6,158 bases of DNA, from NCBI GenBank assembly GCA_949070545.1, contig CARTQV010000048.1:1-6158 (forward strand), given 5' to 3'. Positions 1-5,617 of the stretch are shown here, piece after piece. The DNA is from an uncultured Candidatus Saccharibacteria bacterium. GTDB lineage: Bacteria > Patescibacteriota > Saccharimonadia > Saccharimonadales > Saccharimonadaceae. The notes beneath the pieces were generated by a model. It was not told the DNA's origin. It did no database searches and worked only from the letters and a program-made list of their open reading frames with translations. Each line of letters opens with the position of its first letter. Within the stretch, counting starts at the first letter, position 1. Both the position numbers and the translations under genes were made by a program.

Positions 1-438
1 GTTCGTATTGCCTGGGTTTTTGGGGTTAATGGTAAAAATTTCGTAAAAACTATGTTGAAGGTTGGCAAAGACCGCGCCGAAGTTTCCGTTGTTGATGACC
101 AAATCGGCTCCCCGACTTATACAGTTGATCTTGCGAAGTTTCTAGTGGATCTAGCCGAGAGTGATAAATATGGAACTTATCACGCGACCAACGAAGGATT
201 CTGTTCCTGGGCTGAGTTTACTGAAGAAATTTATCGCGATGCTGGTTTGTCAACGAAGGTAAAGAAAGTCAGCACTGAGGAATATATTGAACTTGCTGGG
301 AAACCACAAGCGAAACGTCCGAAGTTCTCCAAGTTGAGCAAAGACAGCATCGAACAAAACGGTTTTGAACGGTTACCGAGCTGGCAAAATGCGACGAAAC
401 GTTATATCGTAGAACTAAGAAAGGAAGGAGAATTATGA
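1..438 (+). CDS. rfbD: dTDP-4-dehydrorhamnose reductase, C-terminal part (5' end outside window)
   Basis: RmlD/RfbD reduces dTDP-4-dehydro-L-rhamnose with NAD(P)H, the last step of dTDP-L-rhamnose synthesis in the cytoplasm. The reading frame is open from base 1, so the gene begins upstream and the ATG at 52 is an internal Met. The visible 145 residues match the C-terminal half of the family: a W-V-F-G segment followed by GKNFVKTML, the hallmark DDQIGSPTYT segment (about residues 32-41 of the visible part), NEGFCSW, and a late AKRPKFSKL segment that normally contacts the sugar nucleotide. The upstream Rossmann fold and the YxxxK catalytic pair are not in view. I therefore cannot tell whether the protein is a plain reductase or the C-terminal half of an epimerase-reductase fusion, which some Gram-positive bacteria have. 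The TGA stop overlaps the rfbB start by four bases, so the two genes are co-transcribed and probably translationally coupled. Confidence 0.93.
   Translation, partial: VRIAWVFGVNGKNFVKTMLKVGKDRAEVSVVDDQIGSPTYTVDLAKFLVDLAESDKYGTYHATNEGFCSWAEFTEEIYRDAGLSTKVKKVSTEEYIELAGKPQAKRPKFSKLSKDSIEQNGFERLPSWQNATKRYIVELRKEGEL
423..430 (+). promoter_or_regulatory. Shine-Dalgarno site of rfbB
   Basis: GGAAGGAG lies inside the last codons of rfbD, four bases before the rfbB ATG at 435. It supports that start and the ATGA coupling of the two genes. Confidence 0.75.
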
Positions 439-1439
439 AAGTTTTAGTCACGGGTGGTTGTGGATTTATCGGCAGTAATTATTTGCACTATGTTGTGAAC
501 AAATATCCCGAGGATGAATTTGTTTGTATTGACGCTCTGACTTATGCCGGGAATTATCACAACCTCGCACCAGTACTCGACAAGCCTAACTTTCGCTTCG
601 TGAAGCTTGATATTACTGACCGTGAAGGCGTTGATCGACTTTTTGCTACCGAGAAATTTGATTGGGTGATTAATTTTGCCGCTGAGAGCCATGTCGACAA
701 CTCGATCAAAAATCCAGGCATCTTCGTGAAAACCAACGTCATGGGAACGCAAGTTCTCATGGACGCTTCTCTGAAACATGATGTGAAACGTTATCACCAA
801 GTTTCGACCGACGAAGTCTATGGTGACCTTCCGCTCGACCGCCCAGATTTGCTATTCACCGAAGAAACGCCGTTTCATACATCTAGCCCATATTCCGCCA
901 GCAAAGGTGGTGCTGATTTGCTCGTGCTAGCTTATATGCGCACATTTAAACTACCTGCGACGATTAGTCATTGTTCGAATAATTATGGGCCTTATCAGTT
1001 TCCAGAGAAGCTCATTCCGAACACGATCGAGAAGGCTCTGCGTGAAGAAAAAGTCCCGGTCTATGGTAAGGGCGAGAACGTGCGCGATTGGATTCATGTC
1101 TATGATCATAATGTTGGTGTTGATATGATTATGCATGAAGGAAAGATTGGTGAAACCTATAATCTCGGCGGTAATGCTGAGCGTAATAACTTGACCATCG
1201 TGAAAACCATCCTCGCTGCGCTTGGAAAGTCAGAAGATTTGATCGAGTTTGTCACTGATCGCCCAGGTCATGACTTGCGTTATGCTATCGATTCTAGCAA
1301 AGCCGAAAGAGAACTCGGTTGGAGCCGCAAGTACGATTTCGATGAGGTAATTAAGGAAACAATTGATTGGTACGTGAATCACAAAGATTGGATTAAGGAT
1401 ATCAAGAGCGGAGAATATCGTAATGCCTACGAAGGATAA
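435..1439 (+). CDS. rfbB: dTDP-glucose 4,6-dehydratase RmlB
   Basis: RmlB/RfbB converts dTDP-glucose to dTDP-4-dehydro-6-deoxyglucose using bound NAD+. It is the second step of dTDP-L-rhamnose synthesis and acts in the cytoplasm. The 334-residue protein has the usual length and a full set of extended short-chain dehydrogenase motifs. These are the nucleotide-binding GGxGFIGS loop at residues 7-14, AAESHVD at 82-88, the catalytic Thr-Asp-Glu triad at 125-127 (within STDEVYGD), and the catalytic Tyr153 and Lys157 in YSASK. Substrate-binding segments are NNYGPYQFPEKLIP near 182-195, VRDWIHVYDH near 216-225 and RPGHDLRYAID near 276-286. No key residue is missing. The start is fixed by a Shine-Dalgarno site and by the four-base overlap with rfbD. 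The rmlA and rmlC functions, if linked, lie outside the window. The gene is followed by a convergent gene, so this transcription unit ends here. Confidence 0.97.
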   Translation: MKVLVTGGCGFIGSNYLHYVVNKYPEDEFVCIDALTYAGNYHNLAPVLDKPNFRFVKLDITDREGVDRLFATEKFDWVINFAAESHVDNSIKNPGIFVKTNVMGTQVLMDASLKHDVKRYHQVSTDEVYGDLPLDRPDLLFTEETPFHTSSPYSASKGGADLLVLAYMRTFKLPATISHCSNNYGPYQFPEKLIPNTIEKALREEKVPVYGKGENVRDWIHVYDHNVGVDMIMHEGKIGETYNLGGNAERNNLTIVKTILAALGKSEDLIEFVTDRPGHDLRYAIDSSKAERELGWSRKYDFDEVIKETIDWYVNHKDWIKDIKSGEYRNAYEG

Positions 1440-1472
1440 AAACTAAAACTGTTCTATTGCTCCTTCTCTTCT
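1440..1472. other. Short convergent intergenic gap, no clear terminator
   Basis: These 33 bases separate the stop of rfbB (+) from the stop of the reverse-strand membrane protein gene. The sequence is A-rich and then pyrimidine-rich. I see no GC-rich hairpin with a T tract in either direction. The best pairing is a six-base GAAGGA/TCCTTC match with a loop of about 24 bases, which is too weak to call a terminator. Confidence 0.5.
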
Positions 1473-2801
1473 CTACTTCAAAGATAGCCTCCTATACCAA
1501 GCGCAAAGCATGCCACATATCGCAAATACAGATACAGTACATAATTTATTGGTAAAGAAATAATGTATGCCAGAATGATTTGTAGTTACTAAATACCATG
1601 CGAGGGGTAATAAAGCTATCAGAATAAAGGGTATAGCGACGTATGTCATATTTTTTAATATCTTGCTCAAAGTATTTGGTTTTGTCAGCTTCTGCTTAAT
1701 TTCCATGACAAGTAGTGTTATCATCGCAATCCAAAAATCCAGAGTAGAAATGAGAAAAGGCGTCTTGAAGAACAGCAAATAATTAGTAGATACTACCTCA
1801 TTGATTGTAAACACTGCCGTTATCTCTGCGCTTACACCGACAGTTCTAAATGAAATGCTAGACATTGCTTCAGCAAAGAAATTCTCACCTGTTAATAAAG
1901 TCCCTAAGACCCACTTACCAAACCACATACCTAAATACCCTATTATCCAACACACGCCTAGTTTACAGAGGTTTAGTAATGCTATTCTCCAGTCATCTCC
2001 TTTGCTATCTACAGCCCACAAATAAGAACTCACGACCGCTGGTAATCCAAAAGTTAGAAGTGGATAGGTTAAGAAATCAAAATATGCTGTCGCGATACCT
2101 ATACCTAAAAACGTGAACAACAAACCATGGCTGCGTTTCTTTTGTGGCATCAGTAAAACGACTAAGCACCCTATCATCCCTATGTAAAAACATGTTGAAA
2201 ATTGCAAACTACGTGCTAACGCTACTGGCATCATCAAACCATATATTAACAAGAATGGTATAATCAGAATTTTCTGCTGCTTTTTAATCAAGACCCAAAT
2301 TATAACTATCATTAAAGAAACCTGGCAGACAGTATTGATAACCCGAATTTGATCATAGTTAAAGATAATTAACAGTGGCTTCAAAAGAATTAAATATCCA
2401 TGCCAATAGCGATTATAGGTTTCCGTTCCAGTAAAACTTTTGTTATCCAAGTAATGCTCCGATAAAACTGTTACAGGATCGGTGCTTTCAGTATGATTAC
2501 GAAAAGCGTGCATAGACTTACTTATAACTGCTTCATTTCCAGAATATGATGATTCTAATAACATTATAGAATCCGTAAAATTGTCCAACATACTATATGC
2601 TGTAGCGGTGATTGTCGGGTGCGAACCTTCGGCGCGCATTGTATGTGCTGACTCCGCAACGTTTTGTTCAATTCTTCCAGTTGGGAGCATGTATACTACG
2701 GCTAACAAAATACCTCCCAGCAAAACTGACCCCCCAAGTATCCCGAGAACCTTTAGCCAAAATTGATAATTGTTTTTTAAAAACGTCTTTACTTTCATCA
2801 T
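1473..2801 (-). CDS. Uncharacterised polytopic membrane protein, possibly a GT-C-like glycosyltransferase
   Basis: This 442-residue protein has about 9 to 11 hydrophobic segments by eye. The first is at about residues 14-38. A large polar, presumably extracytoplasmic loop follows at about 41-133, and the remaining helices are clustered up to about 436. Notable segments are LDNFTDSIM (72-80, with Asp73 and Asp77) and YNRYWHGY (129-136) in or next to the loop, YFDFLTYP (240-247), and NHSGIHYFFT (408-417) before the last helix. One helix, a long acidic-residue-containing outer loop and then many helices is the general plan of GT-C enzymes that use polyprenyl-phosphate sugars. I cannot assign a named family. 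The protein resembles unnamed membrane proteins from Gram-positive polysaccharide loci that I remember, which is recollection rather than a search. The gene faces away from the GT2 gene at 2865 and shares a symmetric promoter with it. It has no Shine-Dalgarno site; the first ATG sits seven bases after a -10 box, which suggests a leaderless mRNA. A second ATG follows immediately. Sampled lines look more AT-rich than rfbB. Alternative roles include a polymerase, flippase or other envelope protein. Confidence 0.85.
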   Translation of the reverse strand: MMKVKTFLKNNYQFWLKVLGILGGSVLLGGILLAVVYMLPTGRIEQNVAESAHTMRAEGSHPTITATAYSMLDNFTDSIMLLESSYSGNEAVISKSMHAFRNHTESTDPVTVLSEHYLDNKSFTGTETYNRYWHGYLILLKPLLIIFNYDQIRVINTVCQVSLMIVIIWVLIKKQQKILIIPFLLIYGLMMPVALARSLQFSTCFYIGMIGCLVVLLMPQKKRSHGLLFTFLGIGIATAYFDFLTYPLLTFGLPAVVSSYLWAVDSKGDDWRIALLNLCKLGVCWIIGYLGMWFGKWVLGTLLTGENFFAEAMSSISFRTVGVSAEITAVFTINEVVSTNYLLFFKTPFLISTLDFWIAMITLLVMEIKQKLTKPNTLSKILKNMTYVAIPFILIALLPLAWYLVTTNHSGIHYFFTNKLCTVSVFAICGMLCAWYRRLSLK

Positions 2802-2808
2802 TGTTCTT

Positions 2809-2817
2809 ATTATAGCA
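2809..2817 (-). promoter_or_regulatory. Extended -10 promoter for the reverse-strand membrane protein gene
   Basis: Read on the minus strand this is TGCTATAAT: a consensus TATAAT (2814 down to 2809) with the TGn extension typical of promoters that lack a good -35. The -35 position would read AGCATC, which is unlike TTGACA. Seven bases (AAGAACA) separate the box from the ATG at 2801, so the expected transcription start falls on or next to the start codon. Confidence 0.75.
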
Positions 2818-2833
2818 TCAATATTAGAAAAGA

Positions 2834-2842
2834 TGCTATAAT
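2834..2842 (+). promoter_or_regulatory. Extended -10 promoter for the glycosyltransferase operon
   Basis: TGCTATAAT has a perfect TATAAT at 2837-2842 with the TGn extension. It is the mirror copy of the promoter facing the other way. Transcription should begin near 2849-2850, leaving a leader of about 15 bases that contains a Shine-Dalgarno site. The -35 position overlaps the opposing promoter, so RNA polymerase probably cannot occupy both at once. Confidence 0.75.
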
Positions 2843-2854
2843 AAGAACAAAACT

Positions 2855-2859
2855 AGGAG
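2855..2859 (+). promoter_or_regulatory. Shine-Dalgarno site of the GT2 gene at 2865
   Basis: AGGAG is followed by five bases and then the ATG at 2865. It fixes that start and contrasts with the divergent gene, which uses an identical promoter but has no such site. Confidence 0.8.
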
Positions 2860-2864
2860 TTAAT

Positions 2865-3815
2865 ATGAGTAAAAAGAAAACAGCCGTCATTATTCCGTGC
2901 TATAATGAAGCTCAGACTGTCACTAAGGTCGTTACCGACTATAAAAAAGCTTTGCCTGACGCCATAATTTATGTTTACGATAATAATTCAACCGACGATA
3001 CTGCAAAATTAGCCAAAGCTGCAGGAGCAGTCGTCTGTACTGAGCATCGCCAAGGCAAGGGCAACGTCATCCGGAGTATGTTTAAGGATATTGAAGCCGA
3101 TTGCTATTTAATGGTTGACGGTGATGATACTTATCCTGCAAGTTCTGCTCGCGAAATGTGTGATTTTGTGTTACATGGGGGTGTAGATATGGTAATCGGC
3201 GATCGCTTATCGTCCACTTATTTTATTGAAAATAAACGTCGGTTCCACAATTTTGGGAATACTTTGGTTCGATGGCTAATCAACACGCTTTTTCGTGCTG
3301 ACATTCACGACATCATGACTGGCTATCGCGCATTCTCTCATGATTTTGTTAAGACATTCCCAGTGTTGTCCAAAGGTTTTGAGATTGAGACAGAGATGAC
3401 TATCCATGCTCTTGACAAAAATTTTTATATTAAAGAAATTCCAGTTGCGTACCGTGATCGTCCTAGTGGCAGTAGCTCAAAACTAAGCACCTATTCTGAC
3501 GGAGTTAAGGTTATTGCCACTATTGCTAAGCTTTTTGAAGAATATAAGCCCATGGTCTTTTTTAGTCTAGTGAGTCTCTTGTTGTTTGCTATTTCTTTCG
3601 CTTTTGGTATTCCAGTTTTTGTTGAATATTTTAATACTGGTCTTGTCCCGCGTTATCCCACTTTAATCTTTTCTGGCTTTATGCTTATTACCTCCATTCT
3701 TATGCTGGTCTGTGGTCTTATTCTCGAAGTTGTTGTAAGAAAGCATCGTCAACTCTTTGAAATTTTACTCATCAATAGTCATAGTGAGTATGAACAAAAG
3801 AAGTCGCATGCCTAA
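2865..3815 (+). CDS. Polyprenyl-phosphate-sugar-synthase-like GT2 with two C-terminal membrane helices
   Basis: This is a family 2 glycosyltransferase of the DPM1/GtrB/ArnC-like group. Known members move a sugar from a nucleotide donor to undecaprenyl or dolichyl phosphate at the inner face of the membrane. The 316-residue protein has a GT-A domain over about residues 6-220. It opens with VIIPCYNEA (8-16), then DNNSTDDT (39-46), the metal-binding DGDDTYPA (85-92, DxD at Asp85/Asp87), GDRL (112-115), MTGYRAF (151-157) and an acceptor-side segment around RDRPSGSSSKL (198-208). Two hydrophobic helices at about 230-252 and 266-291 match the membrane anchor of GtrB-like enzymes. The sugar cannot be read from sequence. 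It is the first gene after the symmetric promoter and overlaps the next gene by eight bases if that gene starts at 3808. A role as donor-maker for the divergent membrane protein is plausible but inferred. Confidence 0.92.
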   Translation: MSKKKTAVIIPCYNEAQTVTKVVTDYKKALPDAIIYVYDNNSTDDTAKLAKAAGAVVCTEHRQGKGNVIRSMFKDIEADCYLMVDGDDTYPASSAREMCDFVLHGGVDMVIGDRLSSTYFIENKRRFHNFGNTLVRWLINTLFRADIHDIMTGYRAFSHDFVKTFPVLSKGFEIETEMTIHALDKNFYIKEIPVAYRDRPSGSSSKLSTYSDGVKVIATIAKLFEEYKPMVFFSLVSLLLFAISFAFGIPVFVEYFNTGLVPRYPTLIFSGFMLITSILMLVCGLILEVVVRKHRQLFEILLINSHSEYEQKKSHA

Positions 3816-4794
3816 GACTTCCGTCATTATCCCCGTCTACAATGTAAAAGACTACCTTTACCAATGCGTAGACTCCGTTCTTAGTCAAGATTTCCGAGAC
3901 TTCGAGATTATCCTCGTCGATGACGGCTCGACTGATGGTTCTAGCGATATTTGTGATAGATACGCGAAAAACCAAGCCCAATCCTCCATTATATCACATA
4001 ATAATAAAAAAGTCAAGGATAATCTTGCAGAAGCTGTCGAAATTCGCGTTATTCACCAAAAAAACCAAGGTCTCTCTAGCGCTCGCAACGCCGGCGTCAG
4101 GGAAGCGAAAAGCGAATATCTAGTCTTTCTTGACGGCGATGATTATTTTGAGGAAACTGCCTTAAGCGCAATCAGCCGCGGTCTCGAGCCAGAACTGGAC
4201 GTCTTACGCTATCAGGCGCAGGAAGTTTTCGATGACGGCAGGGAAATGAGATATGAAGAAACCGGATTCGTAACAACGACCGGTCTCGAGGCTTTTCCGA
4301 AGTTAGCAAAATATCATTACACTGAAAATGCCTGGCTTTATGCTTATCGTCGCGAATTTTGGCAGAGAAACCATTTTCACTATGCTGAAGGTTGTATTGC
4401 TGAAGACCTGGGTCTAACACCGCTGATCATCGCAAAAGCGAAAAGCGTGAAAGCTATTTCAGATATTTGCTACAACTATCGTCAACGTACTGGAAGCATT
4501 ATGCATGGTGCAGGTAAAAATGAACAAAGGACCCGAGACATTCTGAAGCAATTGCAAAAAACCTTGCCAGAAGTCGCCAAAATAAGTGGTGGCAAAGAAA
4601 TATCACATTACCTCGTCGTTTCTTATCTTACAGAAGCAACCAATCTAGGAAAGGAACGCTTCCTAGAAACTTACCATAAAGCAAAAGCCGAGGGTTTCTT
4701 AAAATACATCTATCCAAGTAGTCTGAGAGCTTTCCCAAGATCGATATTACTGAAGCTCTCCCCGAAGCTGTTTTATCGGATTTATAAGGTGTGA
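3808..4794 (+). CDS. Family 2 glycosyltransferase, capsule/rhamnan type
   Basis: This is a soluble or peripheral GT2 enzyme expected to add one sugar to the lipid-linked glycan on the cytoplasmic side. From the start at 3808 it has 328 residues. The GT-A domain shows SVIIPVYN (5-12), VDDGSTDG (37-44), HQKNQGLSSARNAG (83-96), the metal-binding DGDDYF (109-114) and a Glu-Asp pair at 199-200 in the usual catalytic-base position. The C-terminal half is less conserved and basic, and may bind membrane. Compared with typical members there are about 20 extra residues between RYA (51-53) and IRVIHQ (79-84). Start choice: 3808 puts SVIIPVYN at the normal distance from Met and has a weak AGAAG four bases upstream. 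An in-frame ATG at 3790 adds six residues and is a real alternative. In-frame TTG/GTG codons further upstream are unlikely starts. The gene overlaps the end of the previous one, and its TGA stop is part of the next gene's promoter. Donor and acceptor cannot be read from the sequence; with rml genes nearby, a rhamnosyltransferase is possible but unproven. Confidence 0.9.
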   Translation: MPKTSVIIPVYNVKDYLYQCVDSVLSQDFRDFEIILVDDGSTDGSSDICDRYAKNQAQSSIISHNNKKVKDNLAEAVEIRVIHQKNQGLSSARNAGVREAKSEYLVFLDGDDYFEETALSAISRGLEPELDVLRYQAQEVFDDGREMRYEETGFVTTTGLEAFPKLAKYHYTENAWLYAYRREFWQRNHFHYAEGCIAEDLGLTPLIIAKAKSVKAISDICYNYRQRTGSIMHGAGKNEQRTRDILKQLQKTLPEVAKISGGKEISHYLVVSYLTEATNLGKERFLETYHKAKAEGFLKYIYPSSLRAFPRSILLKLSPKLFYRIYKV

Positions 4795-4800
4795 TATAAT
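4792..4800 (+). promoter_or_regulatory. Extended -10 promoter for the ABC transporter genes, overlapping a stop codon
   Basis: The bases read TGATATAAT: perfect TATAAT at 4795-4800 preceded by TGn. The TGA of the TGn element is the stop codon of the upstream glycosyltransferase. Seven bases (AGTGAGT) separate the box from the ATG at 4808, the same spacing as for the reverse-strand gene at 2801. A transcript starting at the expected distance would begin at or beside that ATG, giving a leaderless mRNA. Read-through from the upstream promoter remains possible. Confidence 0.7.
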
Positions 4801-4807
4801 AGTGAGT

Positions 4808-5617
4808 ATGAGAATACCGCAAGTGTGGAACAAGCGCAATCTTGTTTTGCTGAAAGAATTGACGAAGACTGATTTTAAACTGCGTTACCAAGGCTCGGTT
4901 TTGGGTTATTTGTGGGCACTCCTGAGACCATTGCTCATGTTTGCAATTCTCTATGTTGTTTTTGCGAAGTTACTTCGCATGGGCGGTGATGTTCCGCATT
5001 ATCCAGTTTATCTTTTGACCGGCACGGTGCTTTGGAGTTTTTTTACCGAATGTAGCCAACAGGGAATCCAAGCCATGGTCGGTCGTGGCGATTTGATTCG
5101 TAAAATTAGCTTCCCGAAATATATTGTCACCGTTTCGACAACTCTGACGGCCGTAATCAACGTTTTGATTAATCTCGCAGTGGTCGTAATTTTCGCACTG
5201 ATAAATGGTGTTGCACCGAGTTGGAGCTGGCTTCTAGTCCCGTTTTTGGTGTTTGAGCTCTATGTTCTAGCGCTCGGGATTTCTTTTTTGCTCGGTTCAA
5301 TTAATGTAAAATATCGTGATGTTGGCTCAATTTGGGATGTCATCATCCAGGCTCTCTTCTATGCAGTCCCGATCATCTATCCAGTTTCAATGGTGGCAGT
5401 TACGAGCAGCGCCGCCGCGAAGGTCATCCTAATTAATCCGATTGCCCAGGTGATCCAAGATGTGCGCTGGAGCCTTATTACCGACGCCACGACTACTACG
5501 GCCAATTTTGTTGGTGGCTGGGCAGAGCTGTTGGCTATTGGCCTGGTTCTTGTCATCTTCATTGTTGGCGCGTTGATTTTCCGAGAACGTTCACATTTCT
5601 TTGCGGAGGAGGTCTAA
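4808..5617 (+). CDS. wzm: ABC-2 polysaccharide exporter membrane subunit (Wzm/TagG type)
   Basis: This is the membrane-spanning half of an ABC exporter that moves a lipid-linked polysaccharide or teichoic-acid-like polymer across the cytoplasmic membrane. It pairs with the ATPase encoded next. The 269-residue protein has the family layout of a cytoplasmic amphipathic N-terminus and six hydrophobic segments (about 41-57, 66-80, 107-131, 141-164, 178-193, 240-257). Family motifs are TDFKLRYQGSVLGYLWALLRP (21-41), RKISFPK (98-104, probable ATPase-contacting coupling region), KYRDVGSIW (168-176), VPIIYP (187-192) and LINPIAQVIQDVR (208-220), ending in FRERSHFF. Start choice: the ATG at 4808 lies seven bases after a strong -10 box and there is no Shine-Dalgarno site. 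A GTG at 4802 would add two residues but lies too close to the -10 box to be on a transcript from it. It could be used only on read-through mRNA. The stop codon directly abuts the next ATG. Confidence 0.94.
   Translation: MRIPQVWNKRNLVLLKELTKTDFKLRYQGSVLGYLWALLRPLLMFAILYVVFAKLLRMGGDVPHYPVYLLTGTVLWSFFTECSQQGIQAMVGRGDLIRKISFPKYIVTVSTTLTAVINVLINLAVVVIFALINGVAPSWSWLLVPFLVFELYVLALGISFLLGSINVKYRDVGSIWDVIIQALFYAVPIIYPVSMVAVTSSAAAKVILINPIAQVIQDVRWSLITDATTTTANFVGGWAELLAIGLVLVIFIVGALIFRERSHFFAEEV
5605..5612 (+). promoter_or_regulatory. Strong Shine-Dalgarno site of the ATPase gene
   Basis: GGAGGAGG lies within the last codons of the permease gene, five bases before the ATG at 5618. It decides that start. 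It also gives the ATPase its own efficient ribosome entry, unlike the apparently leaderless permease gene. Confidence 0.85.

Larger units (their letters stand above)
2801..2850. repeat. Perfect 19-base inverted repeat with 12-base centre
   Basis: The left arm at 2801-2819 (ttgttcttattatagcatc) is the exact reverse complement of the right arm at 2832-2850. The 12-base A/T-rich centre is 2820-2831, and symmetry breaks at the next base on both sides. The left arm ends exactly at the A of the reverse gene's ATG. The repeat makes the two divergent promoters identical. No T tract follows either arm, so it is not a usual terminator. It could also act as a dyad operator or extrude as a cruciform. Confidence 0.95.

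Noticed and set aside
444..800. Open frame on the minus strand opposite rfbB
   Set aside because: It is a shadow of the conserved rfbB frame, with no recognisable domain, promoter or ribosome site.
1430..1468. GAAGGA/TCCTTC hairpin as a terminator for rfbB
   Set aside because: Only six pairs with a loop of about 24 bases and no following T run. Such a pairing is expected by chance.
2801..2850. Inverted repeat as a Rho-independent terminator
   Set aside because: It lies between two divergent starts, the stem is A/T-rich, no T tract follows either arm, and each arm contains a consensus extended -10 box oriented toward its gene.
2801..2850. Inverted repeat as a phase-variable invertible switch
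   Set aside because: The segment between the arms is only 12 bases and holds no promoter, so inversion would change nothing useful. No recombinase gene is in the window.
3774..3785. A -10 box in front of the second glycosyltransferase
   Set aside because: AATAGT and CATAGT match TATAAT at only four of six positions and the spacing to either ATG is wrong. Read-through from the promoter at 2834 explains expression.
3757..3807. TTG at 3757 as the start of the second glycosyltransferase
   Set aside because: It would add 17 residues that do not match the family, would overlap the previous gene by nearly 60 bases, and has no Shine-Dalgarno site. 3808, or possibly 3790, fits better.
436..4794. Recoded TGA (Gly, code 25 as in some CPR bacteria)
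   Set aside because: TGA at 436-438 and 4792-4794 end proteins exactly where their families end and where the next gene begins. No in-frame TGA occurs inside the coding regions.
4802..4804. GTG at 4802 as the permease start
   Set aside because: It lies one base after the -10 box and would be missing from a transcript made by that promoter. No Shine-Dalgarno site supports it. ATG 4808 lies at the position expected for a leaderless start.
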